This document shows positions 1 to 5,594 of a stretch of DNA of 13,555 nt, piece by piece. The translations under genes were made by a program, and so were the position numbers. Below the pieces are notes generated by a model, which was given only the letters and a program-made list of their open reading frames with translations, was not told where the DNA came from and did no database searches. This DNA comes from Pseudomonadota bacterium (GTDB lineage: Bacteria > Pseudomonadota > Alphaproteobacteria > Kiloniellales > J153), in NCBI GenBank assembly GCA_022572105.1, contig JACZWN010000082.1:1-13555 (forward strand). The letters run 5' to 3'. The stretch's first letter is position 1. Each line of letters starts with the position of its first letter.

Positions 1-43
1 TGAGGGCCGGCGCGGAGAGACTCAGGGGTGCCCGGTTGAGGAG

Positions 44-49
44 AGGAGG
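44..49 (+). promoter_or_regulatory. Shine-Dalgarno site of proA
   Basis: AGGAGG lies 6 nt before the ATG at 56, an almost perfect anti-16S match. It fixes the proA start. The bases before it (1-43) hold no recognisable gene; the TGA at 1-3 could be the stop of an upstream gene (proB or obgE would be expected from gene order), but this cannot be shown from the window. Confidence 0.75.
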
Positions 50-55
50 CACGCC

Positions 56-1357
56 ATGACCGCCGATTCCGCGGTCCTAGGGAACGAAAAGACGGACGTG
101 GGCGACCTGCGCGCCGAGATGGAGCGCTTGGGCCGGGCGGCGCGCGCCGCCGCCGCCGAGCTCGCCCACGCCGACCCCGGGACCAAGACGCGGGCGCTGG
201 AGGCCGCCGCCGAGACCCTGCGCCGCCGCGTCGCCGACCTCTTGACCGCCAACGCCAAGGACATGGAAGCGGCGCGGGCGAAGGGGCTGAGCAGCGCCAT
301 GCTCGACCGCCTGGCGCTCGACCCGGCGCGCGTCGAGGCCATGGCCGAGGGCCTCGAGGCCATCGCCCGCTTCCCCGATCCGGTGGGGCGCGTGCTGGCC
401 GAGTGGGAGCGGCCCAACGGCCTCAAGATCGCCCGCGTCTCGGTGCCGCTCGGAGTCATCGCGATCATCTACGAGAGCCGTCCCAACGTGACCTCGGACG
501 CCGGCGGCCTGTGCCTGAAGTCGGGCAACGCGGCGATCCTGCGCGGCGGCTCGGAGAGCTTTCACTCCTCGGCCGCGATCCTGGAGTGCCTGCAGGCGGG
601 GCTGCGCCAGGTCGGCCTGCCCGAGGCCGCGATCCAGCGCGTGCCGACCAGCGACCGGGCCGCGGTCGGCATCCTTTTGACCATGAACGACTTCGTCGAC
701 ATCATCGTGCCGCGCGGCGGGCGCGGCCTGATCGAGCGGGTCCAGAACGAAAGCCGCATCCCGGTGATCGCGCACCTGGAAGGTCTGTGCCACACCTACG
801 TCCACGCCGCCGCCGACCCCGAGATGGCGCGCCGGATCGTGCTCAACGCCAAGATGCGGCGCACCGGCGTCTGCGGCGCGACCGAGACCCTGCTCATCGA
901 CCGGGCCGTCGCGCAAGACCAGCTCGGGCCGATCCTGGACGACCTTGTCGCCGCCGGCTGCGAGATCCGCGGTGACGAGACCGTGTGCCGGCTCGAGCCG
1001 CGCGCCGTTCCCGCCACGCCCGAGGACTGGGACACCGAGTACCTGGACGCGATCCTCTCGGTCAAGGTCGTGGACGGCCTGGATTCGGCCATCGCGCACA
1101 TCGAGCGTCACGGCTCGCACCACACCGAGGCCATCGTCACCGCCGATACGGCCGCGGCCGAAGCCTTCCTCGACCGCATCGATTCCGCCATCGTCCTGCA
1201 CAACGCCTCGACCCAGTACGCCGACGGCGGCGAGTTCGGCATGGGCGCCGAGATCGGCATCTCGACGGGCCGGCTGCACGCCCGCGGGCCGGTCGGCGCC
1301 GAGCAGCTGACCACTTACAAGTACCTGGTCCGCGGCGCCGGACAGGTCCGGCCCTGA
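56..1357 (+). CDS. proA: Glutamate-5-semialdehyde dehydrogenase (gamma-glutamyl phosphate reductase)
   Basis: ProA catalyses the second step of proline synthesis in the cytoplasm, NADPH-dependent reduction of gamma-glutamyl phosphate to glutamate-5-semialdehyde. The 433-residue product has the usual family length plus a short N-terminal tail. It shows the ALDH-superfamily blocks of ProA: YESRPNVTSD near residues 139-148, LKSGNAAILRGG near 154-165, and the catalytic cysteine at about residue 273 in RTGVCGATETLL, preceded by HTYVHAAADP. The C-terminal ISTGRLHARGPVG block is also present. The start is set by AGGAGG at 44-49. The stop overlaps the start of the nadD reading frame, so the two are probably cotranscribed and translationally coupled. 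In many alphaproteobacteria proB lies just upstream; here that is outside the window. Confidence 0.97.
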   Translation: MTADSAVLGNEKTDVGDLRAEMERLGRAARAAAAELAHADPGTKTRALEAAAETLRRRVADLLTANAKDMEAARAKGLSSAMLDRLALDPARVEAMAEGLEAIARFPDPVGRVLAEWERPNGLKIARVSVPLGVIAIIYESRPNVTSDAGGLCLKSGNAAILRGGSESFHSSAAILECLQAGLRQVGLPEAAIQRVPTSDRAAVGILLTMNDFVDIIVPRGGRGLIERVQNESRIPVIAHLEGLCHTYVHAAADPEMARRIVLNAKMRRTGVCGATETLLIDRAVAQDQLGPILDDLVAAGCEIRGDETVCRLEPRAVPATPEDWDTEYLDAILSVKVVDGLDSAIAHIERHGSHHTEAIVTADTAAAEAFLDRIDSAIVLHNASTQYADGGEFGMGAEIGISTGRLHARGPVGAEQLTTYKYLVRGAGQVRP

Positions 1358-2052
1358 CGGCGCCCCCGAAGTCCGCGCTGAAACCCCCGGGGAGACCGGG
1401 GCGGCACAGTCTGTCCCGCCTGCGCGCGGCGCTGGGCGGGCGGCTGCCGGCACCGGGCCAGCGCATCGGCCTGCTGGGGGGCTCGTTCAACCCGGCGCAC
1501 CGCGGCCACCTGGAGATCAGCCGCGCCGCCCTCGGCCGCCTCGGGCTCGACCGGGTCTGGTGGCTGGTCTCGCCCCAGAACCCGCTCAAGGCCACGCGCG
1601 ACATGGCGCCCCTGGAGCAACGCCTGGCCGGCGCCCGGGCGCTCGCGCGCGATCCGCGCATCCTGGCGCTGGCGCTCGAAAGCGCGCTCGGGACCGTCTA
1701 CACCGCGGACACGGTGACGGCCTTGGTCGCGCGCTTGCCGCGCGCCCGCTTCGTCTGGCTGATGGGCGCCGACAACCTGATCCAGGTCTCGGACTGGAAG
1801 AACTGGGAAACAATTTTTCGTACCGTCGCCGTTGCGGTTTTCGACCGCCCTTCCTATTCTCTAGGGGCGCTCGCCGCCACGGCGGCGCGGCGCTTCGCCC
1901 GCCAGCGCCTGCCCGAGAGCGCGGCCAGGACCCTGGCGGAGCGGGCGCCGCCGGCCTGGGTGTTCGTCCATCAGCGGCTGAACTCCCAGTCCTCGACCGG
2001 CATACGGGCGGCGGGCCGCGGCCGGACCCGGGCGAAGCGCGATCCGGGCTGA
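1354..2052 (+). CDS. nadD: Nicotinate-nucleotide adenylyltransferase (start codon non-canonical, uncertain)
   Basis: NadD transfers AMP from ATP to nicotinate mononucleotide, giving deamido-NAD in the NAD pathway. The nucleotidyltransferase signature GSFNPAHRGH is clear (residues about 43-52 if counted from 1354), followed by the alphaproteobacterial WWLVSPQNPLK block, the GADNL motif and the C-terminal SSTGIR motif. The conserved core begins near 1462. The problem is the start: no ATG, GTG or TTG occurs in any frame between the proA 3' end and about 1600, and the first in-frame ATG (1603) is inside the conserved core. I place the start at CTG 1354, which overlaps the proA TGA; CTG codons at 1378, 1411 or later are alternatives. 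A short patch with codons unlike its neighbours lies at about 1805-1866. Function is certain, 5' end is not. Confidence 0.9.
   Translation: MTAPPKSALKPPGRPGRHSLSRLRAALGGRLPAPGQRIGLLGGSFNPAHRGHLEISRAALGRLGLDRVWWLVSPQNPLKATRDMAPLEQRLAGARALARDPRILALALESALGTVYTADTVTALVARLPRARFVWLMGADNLIQVSDWKNWETIFRTVAVAVFDRPSYSLGALAATAARRFARQRLPESAARTLAERAPPAWVFVHQRLNSQSSTGIRAAGRGRTRAKRDPG
1400..1420. repeat. Near-perfect 21-nt palindrome at the 5' end of nadD
   Basis: GGCGGCACAG and CTGTCCCGCC flank a central T and are complementary except for one C/C position. It sits between the proA stop and the NadD core, in the stretch where a start codon should be. It could be an RNA hairpin affecting initiation, an operator, or chance in GC-rich DNA. 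Confidence 0.4.
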
Positions 2053-2054
2053 AG

Positions 2055-2092
2055 GCAGGCACCGAAGAGTTAAGCAGGCACCGAAGAGTTAA
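2055..2092 (+). repeat. Exact 19-bp tandem duplication between nadD and rsfS
   Basis: Two abutting identical 19-nt units, 2055-2073 and 2074-2092, each beginning GCAGGCACCGAAG and ending AGTTAA. The duplication fills most of the gap between the nadD stop and the rsfS Shine-Dalgarno site, and places a TAA in each unit, one of them in the rsfS frame. Confidence 0.95.
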
Positions 2093-2098
2093 GGAGAG
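2092..2098 (+). promoter_or_regulatory. Shine-Dalgarno site pointing to an ATA start of rsfS
   Basis: AGGAGAG at 2092-2098 (within AAGGAGAGG) lies 8 nt before ATA at 2107. This is ideal spacing and no other start candidate stands near it, so it decides the rsfS start. Confidence 0.65.
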
Positions 2099-2106
2099 GA
2101 AAAGCC

Positions 2107-2541
2107 ATAGCAAGCCAAGCACGGGCCAAGAAGGCCATCAAACCGGTCCCGGCCAACGACCGGGACGCGCTCGCCGAGAGCCGGCGCATCCTGGCGCTGG
2201 TCCAGGCCTCCCTCGACGACGACAAGGCCGAGGACGTCGTCGCCATCGAACTCGCCGGCAAGTCCGACATCGCCGACTACATGGTGGTCGCCACCGGGCG
2301 CTCGCACCGCCAGGTCGGCGCCATGGCCGAGCATCTGCGCGAGAAGATGAAAGCCGCGGGCCTGAGCGGCGTGTCGGTCGAGGGCGCGGCGCGCGCCGAC
2401 TGGATCCTGATCGACGGCGGCGATGTCATCGTGCACTTGTTCCGCCCCGAGGTGCGGGCGTTCTACGGCCTCGAGAAGATGTGGGGCGAGGAGCTGACGG
2501 CCGGCGCCGGCGCGGCGGCGCATTCGGGCGGCGCGGCCTGA
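2107..2541 (+). CDS. rsfS: Ribosome silencing factor RsfS, apparent ATA start
   Basis: RsfS (Iojap/YbeB family) binds ribosomal protein uL14 on the 50S subunit and blocks subunit joining when nutrients are low. The 144-residue product has the family core: LDDDKAEDVVAIELAGKS (residues about 36-53), DYMVVATGRS (57-66), DWILIDGGDVIVHLF (98-112) and the R-AFYGLEKMW ending (117-126). The first ATG in this frame (2281) lies inside the domain, at the DYMVV block, so it cannot be the start. There is no GTG or TTG between the in-frame TAA at 2071 and 2281. ATA at 2107 sits 8 nt after AAGGAGAGG and gives an N-terminus of normal length, so it is the likely initiator. A sequencing error for ATG is possible. 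The nadD-rsfS-rlmH order is the usual one. Confidence 0.9.
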   Translation: MASQARAKKAIKPVPANDRDALAESRRILALVQASLDDDKAEDVVAIELAGKSDIADYMVVATGRSHRQVGAMAEHLREKMKAAGLSGVSVEGAARADWILIDGGDVIVHLFRPEVRAFYGLEKMWGEELTAGAGAAAHSGGAA

Positions 2542-2598
2542 GCGCAACCTGAACCGGCCGCCGGCGGGGCGCGGGCGGCGCTTGCGGGATCGACGCCG

Positions 2599-3069
2599 AT
2601 GCACATGACGCTGATCGCGGTCGGACGCTCGAAATCCGGCCCGCTCCGGGAGATTTACGACCACTACGCCGGCCGCCTGGGCCACGGCCCCTTGGGCCCG
2701 CTCGCCCTCAAGGAGGTCGAGGAGCGCCGGCCCCTCTCGCCCGAGGAACTGAAGCGGCGCGAGGCCGAGCTGTTGCTCGGCGCGGCGCCCAAGGGCGCCC
2801 GCCTGGTCGCGCTCGACGAAGCGGGCAAGGTGATGACCAGCGCCGGCTTCGCGGGCCTCCTGGGCCGCTGGCGCGACGAGGGGGTTCGGGATATCGCGTT
2901 CCTCGTCGGCGGCGCCGAGGGGCTGGACGGTTCCGTCCCCGAGGCCGCGGCGCTCACCCTCTCCCTCGGCCCCATGACCTGGCCGCACTTGCTGGCCCGC
3001 GCGCTCCTGGCCGAGCAGCTCTACCGCGCCCAGTCCATCCTCACCGGGCACCCGTACCACCGGGAGTAG
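2599..3069 (+). CDS. rlmH: 23S rRNA (pseudouridine1915-N3)-methyltransferase RlmH
   Basis: RlmH is the small SPOUT-class methyltransferase that methylates pseudouridine 1915 in helix 69 of 23S rRNA on assembled 70S ribosomes, using S-adenosylmethionine. At 156 residues it has the family length. The SAM-binding knot is visible as IAFLVGGAEGLDG (about 99-111) and LSLGPMTWPH (121-130), and the diagnostic C-terminus YHRE is intact. The start may be ATG 2599 or ATG 2605; no good Shine-Dalgarno sequence precedes either. It follows rsfS by 57 nt of GC-rich DNA with no clear signal. Confidence 0.95.
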   Translation: MHMTLIAVGRSKSGPLREIYDHYAGRLGHGPLGPLALKEVEERRPLSPEELKRREAELLLGAAPKGARLVALDEAGKVMTSAGFAGLLGRWRDEGVRDIAFLVGGAEGLDGSVPEAAALTLSLGPMTWPHLLARALLAEQLYRAQSILTGHPYHRE

Positions 3070-3169
3070 GGCGGCAAGGAGCGCGCGGAAACCAAAAACT
3101 GATAATTCAAGACCTGACCCCAAGCGCGCAGGCCCAGTATATCCGGGCCCCCGCGTCGGGTTCGACGGT
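3070..3169. other. Convergent intergenic region with AT-rich repeat-like string and weak hairpin
   Basis: This separates the 3' ends of rlmH (+) and the YjdF-like gene (-). It contains CAAGGAGCGC at 3075-3084 (a 10-base match to the end of the element at 8317), an AT-rich string at 3094-3122 ending GACCTGACCCC, and GGCCC/GGGCC arms at 3131-3135 and 3145-3149 around a 9-nt loop. The hairpin has no T-tract, so it is at best a weak terminator. Confidence 0.45.
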
Positions 3170-3856
3170 TTACTCGTCGCCGCGCCGCATGCGGCCGATC
3201 TGGACTTCGCCCAGGGGCTCGGCGCGCTTGACCCGCAGGCTGTCGCGGAACTCGCGCGCGAAGTCGCGCTGCAGCCGGACGTTGACCGCCATGGCGAGGG
3301 TCATGGCCAGCGCCGCTCCCAGGCTGGCCAGCGCCATGTCCTTGTGGGCGTCCCAGACGTCGCCCTGGGTGCCCAGATAGGCCATCCCCAGGTCGCCGCC
3401 GACCCGCTCCGCCACCACCCACTCGAACAGCTCGAAGATCATCGAGGTCGACATGGTGACGTCGAGCGGCAGGAAATAGCCCCAGAAGCCGCGGGCGTCG
3501 ACTACGCGCAGGAAGACCTCGCGAATCGGATAGGCGAGCAGCAGGCCGTAGGAAAAGTGCACCAAGCGGTCGAAATGGTTGCGCTCCCAACCCATCGCCT
3601 CATTCAGCGAGCCGCCGGTCAGCGCCCGGACCCAGTCGTCATAAGGCACCTCGGCGTAGGTGTAATGGGCGCCCAGGGTATGCAGGCAGAGGAACAGAAA
3701 GATCGTCGTGTAAGAAATCCCCGGCATCTGGCCGTGACCCGGGCCGATCTGGAGAAGGGCGGCGGCTGGATCGAGGTACTCCAAGTCCCCGAGGCCGTGG
3801 CCGCGCCGTAAAGCCGCGCCGATCACCGCCCCGAAACCCTTCCTTAACCAATACAT
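3170..3856 (-). CDS. YjdF/DUF2238 family membrane protein with atypical N-terminus
   Basis: From about residue 45 the 228-residue product matches the DUF2238 (YjdF-like) inner-membrane family: SYTTIFLFLCLHTLGAHYTY, EVPYDDWV, ERNHFDRLVHFSYGLLLAYP, FLPLDVTMSTSMIFELFEW, and YLGTQGDVWDAHKDMALA. Membrane helices are visible near 48-66, 104-118, 135-155 and 182-202. The family normally has two further N-terminal helices before this point. Here they are replaced by about 43 mostly non-hydrophobic residues, and no other frame upstream encodes them before gpmI is reached. A start at Met44 (3727) is the alternative, but without a ribosome site. Biochemical function is unknown. It is the only minus-strand gene here and breaks the rlmH-gpmI arrangement, which suggests insertion or rearrangement. 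Confidence 0.8.
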   Translation of the reverse strand: MYWLRKGFGAVIGAALRRGHGLGDLEYLDPAAALLQIGPGHGQMPGISYTTIFLFLCLHTLGAHYTYAEVPYDDWVRALTGGSLNEAMGWERNHFDRLVHFSYGLLLAYPIREVFLRVVDARGFWGYFLPLDVTMSTSMIFELFEWVVAERVGGDLGMAYLGTQGDVWDAHKDMALASLGAALAMTLAMAVNVRLQRDFAREFRDSLRVKRAEPLGEVQIGRMRRGDE

Positions 3857-3916
3857 CGGCTTATTCCCGAGCGCCGTTTGCCGGCCCTGAATCGGCCCGG
3901 ACTCCGCGGCAAAAGT

Positions 3917-3930
3917 CCTGTCGGAACAGG
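3917..3930. promoter_or_regulatory. Short inverted repeat in the gpmI upstream region
   Basis: CCTGT and ACAGG flank a 4-nt centre just before the putative -10 of gpmI. It is a possible operator or small hairpin in the 98-nt gap between the two divergent genes; no regulator can be named. Confidence 0.3.
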
Positions 3931-3941
3931 GGCGAACGTCC

Positions 3942-3947
3942 TATATA
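3942..3947 (+). promoter_or_regulatory. Candidate -10 element of the gpmI-envC-ctpA operon
   Basis: TATATA stands out in GC-rich DNA, ending 7 nt before the gpmI ATG at 3955. A normal spacing would put transcription start at or next to the A of the ATG, making the mRNA nearly leaderless. No good -35 is seen at 16-18 nt upstream. The GGGG at 3948-3951 is too close to the ATG for a normal Shine-Dalgarno site. Confidence 0.35.
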
Positions 3948-3954
3948 GGGGCTC

Positions 3955-5592
3955 ATGAATCAGCACAGCCGAGCGCGCCCCGTGGTGCTTTGCGTCCTGG
4001 ACGGCTGGGGCCATCGGGAGAGCTGCAAGGACAACGCGATCTGCCTGGCCCGGACGCCGGTGCTCGACCGGCTCGCCGCCGACTGCCCGAACGCGCTCCT
4101 CGACGCCTCGGCGCGGGAGGTCGGCCTGCCGCCGAGCCAGATGGGCAACTCCGAGGTCGGTCACATGAACCTGGGCGCCGGGCGCGTCGTGACCCAGGAC
4201 CTGCCGCGCATCGACGCGGCCATCGACAGCGGCGAACTCGCGGGCAAGGCCGCGCTCGCCAGGTTCATCGCGCGCCTCCGGGACTCGGGCGGCACGGCGC
4301 ACGTCATGGGCCTCCTGTCGCCCGGCGGCGTGCACGCGCACCAGGCGCAGATCGCCGAGCTCGCCAAGATCGTCCAGGCGGCCGGCGTGCCGGTCGCGGT
4401 CCACGCCTTCCTGGACGGCCGCGACACGCCGCCCAAGAGCGCGCTCGAATATTTGCGCGCGTTCCAGGCCGCGGTGCCCGCGGCGGCCATGGTCCCCGGG
4501 ATGCCCGCGGCGGCCATGGTCCCCGGGACGCCCGCGGCGGCCATGGTCACGGTGAGCGGCCGCTACACCGCCATGGACCGGGACCGGCGCTGGGAGCGCA
4601 CCGCCGAGGCCTACGCGGCGCTGGTCGAGGCCAAGGGCCAACATGCGCCCGACCCGCTGGGCGCCGTCGAACAGAGCTACGCCGCCGGGGTCAGCGACGA
4701 GTTCGTGGCGCCGACCGCGATCGGCGATTACGCCGGGATGAAGGACGGCGACGGCGTGCTGATGGCGAACTTCCGGACCGACCGGGTGCGCCAGATCCTC
4801 TCGGCCCTGCTCGACCCGGATTTCGGCGGTTTCGAGCGCCCCCGCGTCGTCCGTTTCGCTGCCGCGCTCGGCATGGTCGAGTATTCGACCGAGCTCAACG
4901 GCCTGATCGAGGCGCTGTTCGAGCCGCTCGACCTGCCGCGGACTCTGGGCGAGGTGGTCGCCGAGGCCGGCCTCAGGCAGCTGCGCATCGCCGAGACCGA
5001 GAAGTACGCCCACGTGACCTTCTTCCTGAACGGCGGACGCGAGGCCGAGTTCCCCGGCGAGGAGCGCATCATGGTGCCCTCGCCTAAGGTCGCGACCTAC
5101 GACCTCGAGCCGGAGATGTCGGCCTACGAGGTAACCGACAGGCTGGTCGCGGCCATCGAGAGCGGCCGCTTCGACCTCGTCGTGGTCAACTACGCCAACG
5201 GCGACATGGTCGGCCACACCGGCAAGCTCGACGCCGCCATCGCCGCGGTCGAGACGGTCGATACCTGCCTGGGCCGCCTGTCGGAGGCCGTGACCACGGC
5301 CGGCGGCGCGCTGCTGATCACCGCCGACCACGGCAACGCCGAGCAGATGGAGGACCCCGAGACCGGCCAGGCGCACACCGCGCACACCATGAACAAGGTC
5401 CCGGTCATCCTGGTCAACGCTCCGTCCGGGACCGGCGCGCTGGCCGATGGGCGGCTCGCCGACATCGCGCCCACACTGCTCGAGCTCATGGGCCTGGCCA
5501 AGCCGTCCGAGATGACCGGCCGAAGCCTGATCCGCCTGGCCGCGGAGGCGCGCCGGCCTGTGCCCGCCGCGCGGGCCGCCGCGGTGCGTTAG
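3955..5592 (+). CDS. gpmI: 2,3-bisphosphoglycerate-independent phosphoglycerate mutase
   Basis: GpmI interconverts 3- and 2-phosphoglycerate in glycolysis and gluconeogenesis, using two Mn ions and a phosphoserine intermediate. The full metal site is visible: D16 in LDGWG, nucleophile S66 in MGNSEVGH, D417 and H421 in NGDMVGH, D458-H459 in TADHGNAEQ, and H477 in HTAHTM. Substrate-site blocks DGRDTPPKS (154-162), SGRYTAMDRD (201-210) and NFRTDR (272-277) are present. At 545 residues it is longer than the usual 505-515. Two copies of a 9-residue tandem repeat at 174-198 and a basic, alanine-rich C-terminal tail explain the excess. It begins the envelope operon: envC follows 2 nt after its stop. 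The start at 3955 follows a TATATA box directly and may be leaderless. Confidence 0.97.
   Translation: MNQHSRARPVVLCVLDGWGHRESCKDNAICLARTPVLDRLAADCPNALLDASAREVGLPPSQMGNSEVGHMNLGAGRVVTQDLPRIDAAIDSGELAGKAALARFIARLRDSGGTAHVMGLLSPGGVHAHQAQIAELAKIVQAAGVPVAVHAFLDGRDTPPKSALEYLRAFQAAVPAAAMVPGMPAAAMVPGTPAAAMVTVSGRYTAMDRDRRWERTAEAYAALVEAKGQHAPDPLGAVEQSYAAGVSDEFVAPTAIGDYAGMKDGDGVLMANFRTDRVRQILSALLDPDFGGFERPRVVRFAAALGMVEYSTELNGLIEALFEPLDLPRTLGEVVAEAGLRQLRIAETEKYAHVTFFLNGGREAEFPGEERIMVPSPKVATYDLEPEMSAYEVTDRLVAAIESGRFDLVVVNYANGDMVGHTGKLDAAIAAVETVDTCLGRLSEAVTTAGGALLITADHGNAEQMEDPETGQAHTAHTMNKVPVILVNAPSGTGALADGRLADIAPTLLELMGLAKPSEMTGRSLIRLAAEARRPVPAARAAAVR
4474..4548 (+). repeat. 27-bp in-frame tandem repeat inside gpmI (2.8 copies)
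   Basis: Units 4474-4500, 4501-4527 and 4528-4548 (partial) encode PAAAMVPG plus one variable residue (V, M, T). Units differ only in the first codon (GTG, ATG, ACG). Removing two units restores an ordinary GpmI junction between the LEYLRAFQAA helix and the VSGRY strand, so this looks like a recent insertion of exactly 54 bp. Confidence 0.95.
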
Positions 5593-5594
5593 CC

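Noticed and set aside
3131..3149. Rho-independent terminator between rlmH and the YjdF-like gene
   Set aside because: Only a 5-bp stem with a 9-nt loop and no T-tract on either strand.
3344..3811. Plus-strand frame opposite the YjdF-like gene
   Set aside because: The minus strand has unmistakable DUF2238 motifs; the plus-strand product has none.
3924..3937. GAAC repeated twice upstream of gpmI, like an alphaproteobacterial SOS (LexA) box
   Set aside because: The spacer is 6 nt, whereas the alphaproteobacterial box is a direct repeat with 7 nt. gpmI is also not an SOS gene.
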